Notes under the pieces: generated by a model | The model's database searches: none | What the model was told of the DNA's origin: nothing | Seen by the model: only the letters and a program-made list of their open reading frames with translations | Assembly: GCA_019916065.1 (NCBI GenBank) | Contig: CM034240.1 | Coordinates: forward strand, 18,275,894-18,339,893 | DNA: 64,000 nt | Reading direction: 5' to 3' | Source: Vitellaria paradoxa | Lineage: Eukaryota; Streptophyta; Magnoliopsida; Ericales; Sapotaceae | Part shown: positions 12,788 to 25,321 of the stretch, one piece after another | Position numbering within the stretch: the first letter of the stretch is position 1 | How the letters are laid out: each line of letters begins with the position of its first letter | Translations under genes and position numbers: made by a program

Positions 12788-15410
12788 ATGATGTACGATA
12801 CAATTTTGGCTAGAAGCTTTAGCAAGCACGACCAAAAGAAGCTGGGATTTGGAGCCTTTCTTGGTTGCCTCATCATCGCATTGAGCATTTGCTTCGTGTT
12901 TAAGCCTTATTTGGATCCTACAAAAATTTGTAAGTCCTTTTTTAGTGCTTAATTTGAACGTTCCTTATGCTATATATTTCGTGATTATCAGACATGTTTT
13001 TGAAATGCTGCTACTATTTTTGATTCTTCAAGTAGTGGCATGCATTTGTTTTTCTATTTTTCAATGTATATCTCTTAAGTTGACAAATTGGTTTTGCAGT
13101 GAATTTGCAGGCTCCCACGGATGCTGGTCTCAAAAAGCTAATGACTGAGGAAGTAAGCAACCCCTTTCTTCCTAAAAGCAGTCCCAATCAAAGTAAGCAC
13201 ATTTCAAATGATGAAGAGAAGGTCATTCCCATTCGAAAGAGCATTCCTAATCAGTCGAAGAGTACTCCTAATCAAGAGGTCATCATTCCAAATGAAGAGA
13301 AGGGTATTCCCAATCAAGAGAGCATTCCAAATGGAGAGAAGAGCAATCCTATTCAAGAGATTAGCATTCCAAATGAAAAGAATAGCAATACCAATGAAGA
13401 GACGAGCCTTGCAAATGAACAGAGAAGTGATCCCATTCAAGAGACAAGCATTGCAAATGAAAAGAGGAGCAATGCCATTGAAGAGAAGAGGATTCCCAAT
13501 CAAGAGACGATCATTTCAAATGAAGAGAAGAGCAATCCCAATGAAGAGAGGAGTACTCCCAATGAAAAAAGCATTCCAAATCAGGAGAGAAACCCCCATC
13601 AAAAAGGTAAATTTACGGTAAAAATTCTTGACATGAAGCAAAGTTGACTAAGTGGACTAGCGCTGAATCACCGTATGGGTCTCGAAATTTAGTGAGGAGA
13701 TTATGTAATAGATCATCTCCTCACCCTCCTTTTATTTTATTTAATTAAATGACATTTAGTATACTTATTTTCAGAATATTTTTTATTTTTGTAATTTAAA
13801 AAATAAGAAAAATAATTTAAAAGGTATTTGATCATTTGTATTTTAAAAATCTATTTATAAAATAAAAAATAAATTTATACATGAAATACAAAATGACAAA
13901 AGATTATTTTGAGCGTTTTTAACTTAAAAGAAAAAATCTCAAAATATAAAAAATAAAAAATATTAAACTAAATGTATTTTTTATTTTTTTTATTTTAAAA
14001 TTTTTTAAATATAAAACACATAAAATAAAAAATAAAAACAAAAAAATAAAAATATAAACTAAATGACATTTTATCGATTTTAACATATAGCCTAATCAAT
14101 CATTCTAACGCCAATATTTTTACTGACGTCTTATTGATTTTAACATATGGCCTAATCAATCATTCAACGCCAATGTTTTTACAGGCACTCAAACAAAAGA
14201 ATTCAAGCCAATTTGCAACTTATCATTGCCAAGATCAGATATATGCCAGATGAGTGGAGACATAAGGGTTCACAGCAAATCATCAACAATTTTTGTTCCT
14301 TCAACCAGCAACACATCCACTAATTCCCCGCAAAACAGCACAACCTTATGGACCATAAGGCCATACGCCAGAAAAGAGGACGCCACCGCAATGGAGAATG
14401 TCAGGAACTTCACAGTAAAGATGGTGACAAAATCTTCTTCTTCCCCACCATCCTCGCCGGAAAACATCCCGAGCTGCACCCACAATCACAACGTCACCGG
14501 AATCCTCTTCTCCACCGGCGGATACGTGGGAAACCACTTCCACGAGTTCACCGACGTCGTAATCCCCCTCTACCTAACCTCCCGGGAATTCGACGGACAA
14601 GTTCAGTTCCTTGTGACTAACAAAAACACCTACTGGATCAATAAGTATAAATCAGTGCTCGCCAAGCTCTCCAAGTACGAGATCATCGACATTGATAAAG
14701 AAAAAGAAGAAGAGAAGGTCCATTGCTTTCCAAGCATGTTTGTGGGTCTCAAACAACACAAAGAGTTCAGAATTGACCCTTCAAGGTCTCCACATTCCAT
14801 GACAGAGTTCCGGAAGTTCATGAGAGAAGCCTATTCGTTGAAGAGACCAACGGCGTGGAGATCATCATCAGCTAGAACAACAATTAAGCAGAAGCAGCAG
14901 CCTTGCCTTCTGATCGTTGCAAGGAGAAGAACTCGGAGATTCACCAACGAAGAGGAGATAGAAAAAATGGCTAGAAGAATCGGATTCAGAGTGGTGGTAA
15001 CCGAGGGAGATTCAAATTTGGCGCGATTCTCACGAATCGTGAACTCTTGTGATGTGATGATGGGAGTTCATGGAGCTGGGCTCACCAACATTGTTTTCCT
15101 CCCTGAAAATGGTGTTTTGATCCAGGTGGTTCCCTTGGGAGCGAGTGATTGGCTGACGAGCACTTACTTTGGGGAGCCGGCGAAGGAGATGAAGCTCAAG
15201 TACCTTGAGTACAAGATTGGGGAGGAAGAGAGCTCTCTGAGAGAGCAATACCCGCCTGATCATCCGGTTTTTAGGAACCCTATTTCCGTTTCTAAGCATG
15301 GGTGGCTGGCTTTTAAGGAGGTGTATTTAGATAAGCAGAATGTGAAGCTTGATGTGGAGAGGTTTAAACCGACTTTGTTGGAAGCTTTGAAGCTTCTTCG
15401 TGAGCAGTAG
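12788..15410 (+). CDS. GT61 family glycosyltransferase (xylan-type, Golgi)
   Basis: Three exons join in frame: 12788-12929, 13100-13606 and 14185-15410, with GT-AG introns, giving 624 residues. Family members are type II Golgi enzymes that add arabinose or xylose to xylan, or act on other wall polymers and N-glycans; the exact acceptor is not readable here. Residues 1-18 are a cytosolic tail (MMYDTILARSFSKHDQKK), 19-38 a membrane anchor (LGFGAFLGCLIIALSICFVF), about 90-215 a heptapeptide-repeat stem, and the rest the DUF563/GT61 domain. Visible landmarks are GNHFHEFTDVVIPLY, the hallmark CDVMMGVHGAGLTNIVFLP near residues 502-520, and the C-terminal YPPDHPVFRNP. I chose the ATG at 12788 because MYDTILARSFS is the usual start of the family; a TTG 57 bases upstream in the same frame is not a credible start. 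No break is seen. Confidence 0.95.
13225..13605 (+). repeat. 21 bp / heptapeptide tandem array in the GT61 stem
   Basis: About 18 degenerate copies of a 21-base unit encode the heptapeptide x-P-N-[Q/E]-E-x-S, for example IPNQSKS, TPNQEVI, IPNEEKG, NPIQEIS, IPNEKNS, LANEQRS and NPNEERS. A few units are six residues long. The array is acidic, rich in Asn, Gln, Glu, Ser and Pro, and probably disordered. It lies between the membrane anchor and the catalytic domain, so it most likely acts as a spacer. The frame is kept throughout, which argues for a translated array. Confidence 0.9.
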
Positions 15411-15510
15411 ATGTGATTTTCTTTACATACATAGAAGATGAGAGTTCAGATTAATTGTACATGCATGATGATGCATCTTGTAATTCTTAGCGTTTTTTTT
15501 TTTTTTGGCT

Positions 15511-15543
<33 letters not shown>

Positions 15544-15937
15544 ACAAATTTGGTGTTCCTTGCAATGATACTGCAAAAGGGATTTAATTTACTCTCCTAT
15601 ATTTGAGGAGGGTTAAGGAAAATGCTTGTTTCATCTAATTAATAATAATATAATATATATTTTTTTCTTTTAACAAATAAACAGGGGCTTCATTTTATAA
15701 TAACATTTGGGATTTGAAATTTTCATATACACAAAGAGGATGAACCTTAACATAACCTTGAGATTGCTCTTTTAAGATGTGGATTTATGAGATTTAAAAC
15801 ATATAGTTTCGTTAAGTGAATTATGTTTGGGGTGAAGAGTTGGTAAAGAATATATATATATATATATATATATTAAACACGTGTCATTATTTACATGAAT
15901 TTAAAATTATAATAAAAGACACTCATCAATATAGTAA
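15411..15937. other. GT61 3' flank
   Basis: This is the 3' UTR and downstream region of the GT61 gene. It includes a T run followed by a C run and a (CT)n microsatellite at about 15494-15543, and an (AT)n run at 15849-15872. AATAATAATATAATA near 15641 may serve as an AT-rich polyadenylation region, but the cleavage site cannot be fixed. Confidence 0.4.
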
Positions 15938-16265
15938 GGCTTCGTTTGGGAAGAATTAGCTTTGGCTAATGGCTAGTGGCTAGTAGTTAGGTAAAAAAAA
16001 AGTTAGCTAATTTTGTGTTTGAGAAAGAAAAAAAAGTGGCTAGTGACTAATGGCTAGTAGTTAGCTAAAAAAAAGTTAGCTAATTTTGTGTTTGGGAAGG
16101 AAAAAAAAAATAGCTTTTTTTAGGTGACTAACTTGGTTTTGTTAAATTGATATTTTTACGCTTGAAAGTTTAAAAGAAGATTGAAATATAAGAGGATAAA
16201 AAAGTCTAACCACTGTTGAAGTAACCATTAGCCTTGACTAATGACTACTCTTTCCAAACGGACCC
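15938..16265. mobile_element. Tourist-like MITE with TAA target duplication
   Basis: TAA flanks the element at 15935-15937 and 16266-16268. The left end is GGCTTCGTTTGGGAAG and the inverted right end GGGTCCGTTTGGAAAG, matching at 12 of 16 positions. Inside is an imperfect direct duplication of the phrase GTGACTAATGGCTAGTAGTTAG. There is no coding capacity. The trinucleotide target and ends fit a PIF/Harbinger-derived MITE. Confidence 0.8.
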
Positions 16266-16268
16266 TAA

Positions 16269-17477
16269 ATTTTTAATTAAATTATTTTTAATTTCATAAA
16301 TTTTATATATTTTTCTTTTTTTTTATTTTTTTTTTTTTCTCACAATCCATTGAAAGGAGAATTCAATTCAAAAACTTGGTGTTTAAAAGTTTAGGACTAA
16401 GGGCTAAATAATGGAATAATACGTCCAGAGAGTGGAACACTAGTCACACACAAAAATTTTATATTTTTTGAACTAATTCAACCTTACTCAATAAACTAAG
16501 TCCAAAACTTAGTTTTTAGGTAAAACTTAGATGCTACACACACGCATCATAACATTTTTGACGTGAGATGCTCTCACCCTTTTTTGTTTTCCTTTTTTTT
16601 TTTTCCTCCATAAATTCTTAATCCAAAGGAGACTTAAAAGTATGAAGCTCCCCAACGAAGATATTAAGCTTCGTCCAATGCCTGGCTAGTGGGTAACTAA
16701 CAAAATATATATATATATATATATATATTTGGTAATTAACCAAATATATATTTATAACAACTGGCTCTGTAATCTATTTTAATGATAAAAGTCATTTTCC
16801 ACTAATAGAGGTTATCTGACGGTGATGTAGTATTACCGTAATAATGAATTTGTTATCTAATAGTTACTATTTAGTCGGACTTTTCTCAAAGTTATTAAGA
16901 AATTTATCTGATCATTAATTAAAAATTAATCAAAATGCACGTAAATTAATCAAAACACTCTCAATTGCATAAAAAATAATAATATAAATAAATAAATAAT
17001 ATATATAGTATCACCGTAAGAACTATAACAGCGTCATCATATGCAACTTTCAGGAGAAGACCCAATGGGAATTTGAGTTCCAAAACAACATTGGCTTCCC
17101 ATTTCTATTTAAAGAATTCTTCGTATACTCTAATTGTTCTCTCTCTCTCTCTCTCTCTCTTAATTTTTTTTTTTTTAGAGGTGCTAATAAATACAATCTT
17201 AAATTTGTCAAAATAGTCATACATATTTATTTTTCATGGGTAACAAAACATATATATATATATATATATTATTGGACAACTATCCATTCTTACATTCTTA
17301 AATGTTGATAATTTTTTTCAACCCAATAAAATAAAATAAAATAATTTTTTTTCCATTTCATTTAATTACTATCTCTGATCTCTTTCCCATTAAAAATTAA
17401 AAGAAAATTAAAAAGCAAGCATGAGTCGGCATATTTGGTCAAAAAAAAAAAAAACATGAGTCGGCATACTTCACCAG

Positions 17478-17508
<31 letters not shown>

Positions 17509-18419
17509 TATATCTAAAATAAAATATAATCAAACAACGACTTAATTTTGTTTTGGGACCATCACTTACCTAATACTAGCTGCCACCTGCTCAACTAGGT
17601 CAATTTTTGTGTTCCCCTTCCTTGCTTACAATGAATTGATCTTCTTTGGTAGTTAAATCATTCCTTTGAAAAATTTAGAACACTACTCGGAGTGGTTAGC
17701 TTAGTCCGGACTTGGGGGGAAGAGTATCAACCAAACCTAAGAAAGAATTATGAAATGAAACTAAAGTTTTGTAAGAAAACCCGCCAATAATTAACAATCA
17801 GGAAATTAATTTTCTATTTTAATCTTGATGTTTTGTCAATGAAAGCACATGCCTCGCACCTATAGTTGTATGCATCAAGGGAACAATTGGGTTCTCCCAT
17901 CTGTTTAAGTTTTCAGATGACTTTGATCCTTGGAATTCATGCCAATAATTGTACCTACACATAATTTTTTAATCTGCTAAGAGAAAAGACCAAAAAAAAA
18001 AAATTTGATGTTTAGCCTAGCATAAATTACTTCCTTTTTATTTTGAGTAAGAAAACTAAAAAAAAAGGGGTATTTCTTTATTGGGTGGATTACATCATGG
18101 ATTTGATAAAAATACACAGAGTATCCTTTTAATTTATAAAAATAGTTGACTATTCTTACTTTTTAACGTTCTGTCATGAATTCTCCCGGTATTGATCGGT
18201 GACATGTCACTGATATTAAAAAAAAAAAAAAAAACTAGTTGTGTTACCGTAAATACTTTTTAATTACTTTAATGAAATATTTTAACTCTTTTATAAAGAA
18301 TTGAAAAAACTAAAAATTACCATTTATAATTTTGTACTAGACACCTCAGTTTACGCACGCTATTTGAAGGGACAAATTTGTAACCGAATGGGTTTAGCAA
18401 TGGTCCATGATTGGAGCAC
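16269..18419. other. Gene-free intergenic DNA with microsatellites
   Basis: I see nothing coding. It holds (AT)n runs near 16705-16727, 17250-17268 and 17476-17502, a (CT)n run near 17140-17160, and many poly-A or poly-T runs. The phrase CATGAGTCGGCATA occurs twice (about 17420 and 17455), a small local direct repeat. Confidence 0.5.
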
Positions 18420-18423
18420 TTAA

Positions 18424-18570
18424 GGTGCGTTTGAAGTGACAAAAAATGAAATAAACTAAGATAATTTATAGATTCATAATTCATGCAGTGAAATAAAAAA
18501 TAAATAACTTTTAAAAATATTTAAAAATTTTTAAAATTTTTTAATAATTTTTAACAAATCAAACATAGCT
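18424..18570. mobile_element. Tourist-like MITE, GTGCGTTTGAAGTGAC family, copy 2
   Basis: A clean pair of TTAA tetramers (18420-18423 and 18571-18574) flanks the element. The left end is GGTGCGTTTGAAGTGAC, and the inverted right end begins AGCTATGTTTGATTTG. The interior carries GATTCATAATTCATGCAGTGAAAT, shared in diverged form with the copies at 1212, 25165 and 55981. The element is non-coding. Confidence 0.75.
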
Positions 18571-19191
18571 TTAATAGGACTTGCCCTGACGCAGCTCTAG
18601 AACATCCAAAAACTCAATTCAGAACCATTCGTATGAATAAACTCATAAGGTTTAAAATATGAATTCTTGATCATATGGTAACTAAAAATAAAATAAATTC
18701 TCTGTTAAAATACATCGCGCGATCATATCAACAAAAGGACACCCCGAAAATGACTAACTCAAACTTGATCATTGCAAGATTTCAAGATTTCACATTCAAT
18801 TATGCAGGTCAAATCCACTACAAGAGAATATATATGCAAGAATCTAAAAAGTATAGGTCGTTAGTGTAATTTCAAAAACTACCAAGCAATTTGTGTATTC
18901 TCATCAAATTAGAATGATAATCAATGTAATTTATTTTTGTTTAATTTTTTTCTTGTTTATTTGCTCGTGGGAATTAAATATATATAATTAATTTTATTTT
19001 CACCTATTGACCCGCAAGCAATTCAAGATATGAAGATATATACCTGAATCATCTGTTTTGGGATAGAAGATGAAGCCGCCAGCTATTTCTTTCTACTTAA
19101 TAAATGTTTTTCTTTTTATTACTATAAAAATTGAGTCTGTTTTACTTCACAAATGGTTTATTTCACTCCATTTTACTATTGTATTAATTAA

Positions 19192-19706
19192 GGATAAGTT
19201 TGGAGTGATAAAAAGTGAGATAAAATGTAATTTGAGAAAAAAAATTTGCGTTTGGTGCATACATTTCAAACCACGTTTTTTGGAGATAAATAGTGAAATT
19301 CTCGTTCTGACGAATTAGATTTTCGTTCAGACAGATTTAAAATTTTGGGCAGTCGAGACTTCTTTACACTACAATCCATCCAAACGGATTGTAGAAACCG
19401 TTTGGATGAAAGTTGGCCGCGAATCCGTCAAAACGATTTTTACAATCTGTTAGAACAGTTTCTACGACCCCACAAAAAATAGTCAAAGTGAGTGTCATTT
19501 GGTAACTTGAGAGTCCATGATGAGAATGGTGAAAAAATTTTTGCTATTTGATTAACCGAATCCCAGTTATTTATGTTTTTTTGAAAGATATTGAACTTTT
19601 TTTTAATTTTGAGAAGGCAGAAATGTGTAAAAATGTATAGAAATTTTTAGATATTTTCAGAGGTTTTCAGAGATTTTCACCAAAATTTGGTACGCCAAAC
19701 ACACCC
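19192..19706. mobile_element. 515 bp Tourist-like element with internal hairpin
   Basis: TAA flanks it at 19189-19191 and 19707-19709. The ends are GGATAAGTTTGGAGT and, inverted, GGGTGTGTTTGGCGT. The interior contains a second inverted repeat (CATCCAAACGG at about 19378 and CCGTTTGGATG at about 19399), which could fold into a compact hairpin or mark a nested end. It has no coding capacity. Confidence 0.65.
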
Positions 19707-19709
19707 TAA

Positions 19710-21180
19710 AATGACAAAGCTAACCCTTTTAATTAACTATTTTAATATATAATTTAAAATAACATAATCATCCATCATAAATAAATCCTTAAAATTTTGG
19801 ATAATTTGGTACAAGAGAATTGAAAAAGTATTTTAAAGATTAGAATAAATATTATTTCTATTTATATTTTTAATAAGCATAGTAAAATAATTTTTTTTAT
19901 TTTATTTTCTCACTTAATAATCAAACAAAAAAATTTATTTTTCTTTACAAACTTTTGTCATCACGCTCAAATTATTTAGTTGGAATCTATATAAGCTTTA
20001 AAAAAATATCAAAATAAATAAATTAATATATCAAAAAATTAAAATTTAAGCCAAAAAATTATCAAACAAACCATAAGTATTATTATTCTAAAAATTTAAT
20101 TTTTTTCATAATAAGAAATATTTTTTAAAAAATCTAGAATTAAAAGTTTTTATTATAGTAAGATTAGTTACATGCCATAAATGAATTCTTTTTTCAAAAA
20201 TTAAAGTGCAATTACACATTTGTCAAAAAATTTAAAAAGGAAAAAAATATTTCTTGTAAGTTGTCTTCTCAATATTTTGTATTAAAAGATATTTTTATTT
20301 TATAATAGGGTTAAGGGGGCCTCTATGCACAGTGCTCTAGTTGTATGCCTAGTGCAAAATTTGGACCATTCGATCATTTTATGTGAAAGTCAATGGTTGT
20401 TATTACAAACTCAGAAACTTTATATTTTTACTCTCTCATTCTCTTTCTCTCTCTCTATATATATATATTCACATTTAAAAACCATTTCTCTCAATTATAA
20501 TTTTAACATATAATTAAAATTTTAAATTAATATAATTTTAAATATTTGTAAAAAATTAAAAATAATAAAAAAATATTTAAAGAGTTCCAAATTGTGCATT
20601 AATATATACCTTGATGTAAAAATGTATGGTCATTTATTTGTTATTTTGGTCCAATAAAATATTAAGACCAAGCTTGAGTCAGTTTATTTTAATTTTGCTG
20701 GGCTGAGTTTGGACCGAATTGATACTAATTTAGACAACTAGGGCAAGGACTTAGCCTTTCTTTTCTCATTCCTTTCTTTCTTTTTTTTTCTTTCTTCTGT
20801 TCTTTCCTTTTCTCGGGTCTACCAGAATGTGAAAGAGAGAGAGAGAGAGAGAGAGTGTGGTGGTGTGGTGTGTGTGTGTGTGTCGCAAGAAAGGTTGATA
20901 TATCAGGGTACTATTCGACGCCGTGAATCTCGTGGTGGTGTCCATCTTCTATGGTTTCGCTAGAGACGGGAGAAATCAACGTCGAAAGTTCGGAAGTCAA
21001 AACAAAAATCTTCTCATTTCCTCTTTTCTCTTTGGTTTTGAGATAAGTGAGACTTATATTTATGTTCAAACGTTGTTAGAAAATTTTGATATATTGTATG
21101 CTTGATTTGGTTAAGCATTAAAGGATTTGGGTTGAGATTTATTTATATATATATATATAGATATGTATATATGTGCACAT
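19710..21180. other. Gene-free intergenic DNA
   Basis: No gene is seen. It holds AT-rich sequence, a CT-rich stretch near 20438-20460, a (GA)n run at about 20835-20855 followed by a (GT)n run at about 20866-20883, and a short AT run near 21143-21158. Frames above 60 codons here use non-ATG starts or show no family resemblance. Confidence 0.5.
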
Positions 21181-21299
21181 TCATGTAAAAATCTTACATT
21201 TCTTTGAATTATTGTTGAATCTAATATTATAGAAACATGTTACTAAGGTGTTTGAATGTTTGTATATGATTGTATATGATTGATTGTTGAATTTGTGGC

Positions 21300-22745
21300 T
21301 TAGATGAGTGATTTGGTGGCGTTTTAGAGTTGTGGTTTCCTTGAAAATGAACCTAGAAGTCGGTGTTGGGTGCTGGGTGCTGGCGTCTAGACGGCATCCA
21401 AATGCCACTTGGCATTGAGGCGTCCAGATGTCACTTGGCAGTCAAGTGAGATGCTGGTATTTGGTGCTAGCATTTAGATGGCAATCCTAGTGTCCAAATG
21501 TCATTGGGCAGAATGTTCAAAAATTTAAAAAAAAAAAATGATTTCTAAACACTTTGTTTTGTTTCCAAACTCATTTATTTGCTGATTTTTAAAGACTAAA
21601 TAAACCCTAAATCATCATCAAGTCTAATGGGAATGCATTCTTATATCGAGATTATATTTATTTATATGATTGAGCATATCATGTGCATGAGGCTAGAGTT
21701 GCATCATCTAATTTGACGTTATGATTCTTAATTGCTCGAAAGTGCTATGCTGACATTTTGACGTGCTGAGGCACAAGCTGTGTATATGGACAAGATATTT
21801 GATTTTGAGGAAAAAAATAATGAAATGAGAAATTTTAAAAATATCAGATGATCCCCAGTCGATAGATATGACTAAAGCTTAGTCATTTCAAGTTAGGACG
21901 ATTAATTATGAGATATGATTATGAGATTTTCTCTGGACTGCAGCCAGACCTTGCTTGAGTTAAATAGATGCCTGACTAGAGTGTAACACGATTTTCCTAA
22001 GTCATACACTGTAATACAGTTCTTCACTTGTGATTAATATATTGAGATTATCGTTGCAGTAAGCATGAAACGATACGGTTAGGTAACCCCGCATGCTTTG
22101 TTAAGCGTCACCCATCCCAGGATAAAACTGGGATAGATGGGGATTAGAGAATGCTTTGGCCATTCCATTTCATTACATTTGTATTGCTATATTATATTTT
22201 TATGGAGATTGTTGTAAGTTATATCATGTGTTTAATTTACTATTCACTCATGCACACTCGCACGTCCTACCTATTAGGCAAGTTTGCTCAACACATCCAT
22301 ATTTCAAGTGACTCGGCGAGGGCAAAGAGCAACCATCCGGAGCTAAGTTAAGACTGATAATTTGACTTAGTTCCAGATTATATCTATCCTTTAATTTTTT
22401 TTTTTTTTTTTTTTTTTTTGTGCAACTAGGGGTGTGAGTTCCAAACTTATTTACATATTGAGATTGTATTATGATCATACTATTGTGGCTATATAAGTAT
22501 TGGATTGTGTCACCAAAGTGTGATTTTAGATTTATTATTATATTGTTGTTTCTATTATTTTATAGAGAACGAGAGCCGATATTAGATGCTTTGATTGTTA
22601 TTATTATATTATGGCTTGACTTTGAAATAGATTTTATTTATTTAATTAGTTCTCATATTTTTATACCGTCCATCCCAGACAATTAAATTAGGGACGTGAC
22701 CGCACTAACCCATGAACTATATCTAAAAGTTAGTACTATGTGTGT
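21300..22745 (+). mobile_element. Possible LTR-retrotransposon remnant (LTR-like)
   Basis: The stretch shows features common in Gypsy-type LTRs: repeated phrases built on GCATCCAAATGCCACTTGG and GTCCAGATGTCACTTGG near 21396-21440, the phrase CATCCCAGGATAAAACTGGG at about 22111, and the end-like GGGACGTGAC at about 22692. I could not find a matching start or a target duplication, and no pol motifs are visible. A T run of 29 bases lies at about 22391-22419. Treat as tentative. Confidence 0.3.
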
Positions 22746-22910
22746 AACATACCAAACTCTAGTTTAAATAGTCTAGTTCAAGCCTTAGCTCATAATGATC
22801 CTTCAGGAAGTATTAACTGAAGCTCAAGTCCAAAAATACCTACACTTATTACACAGTATTAATGTTGGCCCATATATTTGCTTATATTCACTTTTAAAGT
22901 TCTACAACTT

Positions 22911-23433
22911 TGTTAGGGATTGTTAGAAATAAAACTCCTTTAAAGTTTCAGAATTTTGTCTTCTAATTTATTTTATAATTTTATTATATTTAAAGTTTTA
23001 CTTTTTTTGCAACATTTATTTTGATAATACAAAGCGTCACATTGAAAAAGAGTCTATAGTAATTTGAGTTGTTTTGATGAAGTTGGTCATTATTAGGTTA
23101 TGAACTATCAAGTCCTATAAATTAGGGCTTTTCTTCAATGTTTTAGATACAACAAAACTATTTTTATATTTCCTATACTATCTTTATTTTATAGATAACA
23201 AATACTATGACTGTTCAAATTCTCCTAGCAGATGTGAAGAGTTGTGAGTAATCTGGATTGAATTTTGGAGCTATTGCAATCCTATAAATCCAATAACACA
23301 TTCATGTAGAGAGCCTCAGTAATTCTAGGACAACATTTCACGCCCCTCTCAATCTCATAGGCCAACCACATTACTTACAATTTATATTGCCTATCTAATA
23401 TGTTTATCTATTAAAGTTTTGTGTTATCAGATC
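22911..23433 (+). mobile_element. Copia-type LTR remnant with primer-binding site
   Basis: The stretch begins TGTTAGGGATTGTTAG, has a TATA-like CCTATAAATTAGGGC at about 23114, and ends next to GTGTTATCAGATCC at 23421-23434. That phrase resembles the initiator-Met tRNA primer site TGGTATCAGAGCC found just inside Copia 5' LTRs. The DNA that follows keeps no clear gag, so only an LTR plus the priming site survives. Class and left border are moderately supported. Confidence 0.45.
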
Positions 23434-23670
23434 CTAAAATACTAACAATTTCTTCTAATGGTAACTAGTTTTTTTCTTATTTTACATAGAATACTTCATT
23501 CTAAATTTAAACATAAGAAACTATAGAGTTTTGGACTGCATCAATCAAAAACTGGTTTAAGAGGTAATTATCAATATAATTTATCTGTTTAAGTGAAGTG
23601 GATTAGACACTTTTTTTTTTTGGGGGCCGATAACCTCATACCAATCAATCGTGATTAGATCCACAAAGGT

Positions 23671-23883
23671 ATGGTAAAGAGAATAATTATCAGTGCAAAT
23701 TTTTCCAAAGGAAAAATGAAATGTGTCGAATTGGCATATGAAGAAGTGACTAAACTTATTTTAACTAGTATTTGCGACAGAATGGAAGTAGAGAGATCGT
23801 GTAGAATTTTCAAGAAAGTCCTTGATTTCATTCAAACGCAGATGTTATGTTCTGAAACATTGAATTTAATCCTACCTGACTAA
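23671..23883 (+). other. Unrecognised 70-codon ATG frame
   Basis: The ATG at 23671 opens a 70-residue frame beginning MVKRIIISANFSKGKMKC and ending at TAA. It has five cysteines and a basic-acidic mix but no family I recognise. It lies about 240 bases after the Copia priming site, so it could be a scrap of retroelement coding sequence or chance. There is no evidence of expression. Confidence 0.15.
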
Positions 23884-24612
23884 TTTGAAGGTCAGTGCTC
23901 TAAGAGAAGGCCAAGTGTGCATCAGATGAACCAAGAATTGTCGAAACCTCCCATAGCCCCGGACCTTGGCACATGGAAGGCCCATTTTAGTTCTGTTTGG
24001 AGCTTTAAATTTTTTTTTTAAAAAGAGTCTTTGTTAAGGACACATGTTAAGATAGTTGAAAATATTAATTATATATATTGAAATTTACTTTTACATCAAT
24101 TTTCACTCTTTCCAAACAATCTTCAAAACTAACTAATAAATGAGTAAAAACCAATGCAGTAAATGCAACTAACTAATAAGTGCAATTAAATACATAATTA
24201 CTAAAGTGTTTAGAGTAAAAATTAAGATAATAATACTTCTTCATATGCAAAAAAACTCCAAATTTTTCTAAAAATTTCGTCATATATCACTGTTTACACT
24301 AATTTTTACTTCTTTTTAAAACTTTTCTGAAACTCTTAATGCCATCTTTGTCCTTGGTAATGGGACACCCCCGCCCCTCCTACTTATGTTGATCTGATTA
24401 TGGCATAGAGAAAGCTGGATTATTCTCCATTTGTTTCTAACATAATTTTTTTTTTTTTTTTGGTTAAATTCATTCACTGATGTTTTGAAAAATATTTTCT
24501 TAAAATATGAGTAAAATTATTTTTTTTTCTGAAAAACATTTACATTGAATCAAACCAACCTAAGTTAAAATTCTGGGACACGAAAATACCTGGAAGGGAT
24601 TTTGGAAATCTA

Positions 24613-24648
<36 letters not shown>

Positions 24649-25160
24649 AAGAAATAACAATTCTAAAAAATCAATTTTTGCTTTAGTTGTTGAATCTCTT
24701 GAGACAATACAAATCAAAAGAGCTAATATAATAAATGTTACCAAAGCGATTGAATTCACGACACTTTAAAACTTTTTTTTTTTTTTTTTTGGGTGATAGA
24801 TAAGATTTATTTTTTTGCTAGTTCTGAATTGAAGACATCGACGGAAGCAACCTTTATAAGAATTATAAGAACTTTGCTAAAACCATTTCTTAATTCTGCA
24901 TTAAAGGTATCCACTAAACAACCCTTATAGAATTATAAAACTTTTTTACAAACCATTTCTATACATTCAACGTACTCTGTCGATGGAGAAATAATAAAGT
25001 TGAATAAAGTAAAACAAGAAATTAAAAAATTTTACATGATATAGCAAAACTAATTGAGTAGAAATAACGGAGAACAACATGGTTAAATGTTGTATGGCAT
25101 ATGAAACAGCTTTAAATGCACGGTATGAGAAAAAAAAATAATTCATTTGAGCGAGCTCAT
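23884..25160. other. Gene-free intergenic DNA with long T tracts
   Basis: I see no gene. Long T homopolymers are at 24615-24647 and about 24773-24790. The phrase TTCTGTTTGGAGCTTTAAA near 23992 looks like a MITE end of the GTTTGGAG type but no partner end was fixed. Confidence 0.45.
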
Positions 25161-25164
25161 TTAG

Positions 25165-25317
25165 AGTGCGTTTGAAATGATGAAAGTGAGATAAAATAAG
25201 ATAAGTGAGATAAATTACCAGTTCGTAATTCACCAGTGAAATAAAAAGTAAATCTTTTAGAGTTTTTTCGGTATTTTTCACCGTTTTTTCGAAGATTTTT
25301 GTCACCCCAAACGAAGC
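25165..25317. mobile_element. Tourist-like MITE, GTGCGTTTGAAATGA family, copy 3
   Basis: The left end is GAGTGCGTTTGAAATGATG, and the inverted right end is GCTTCGTTTGGGGTGACAA. The flank is TTAG on the left and TTAA on the right. The core CAGTTCGTAATTCACCAGTGAAAT is shared with the copies at 1212, 18424 and 55981. The element is non-coding. Confidence 0.7.
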
Positions 25318-25321
25318 TTAA

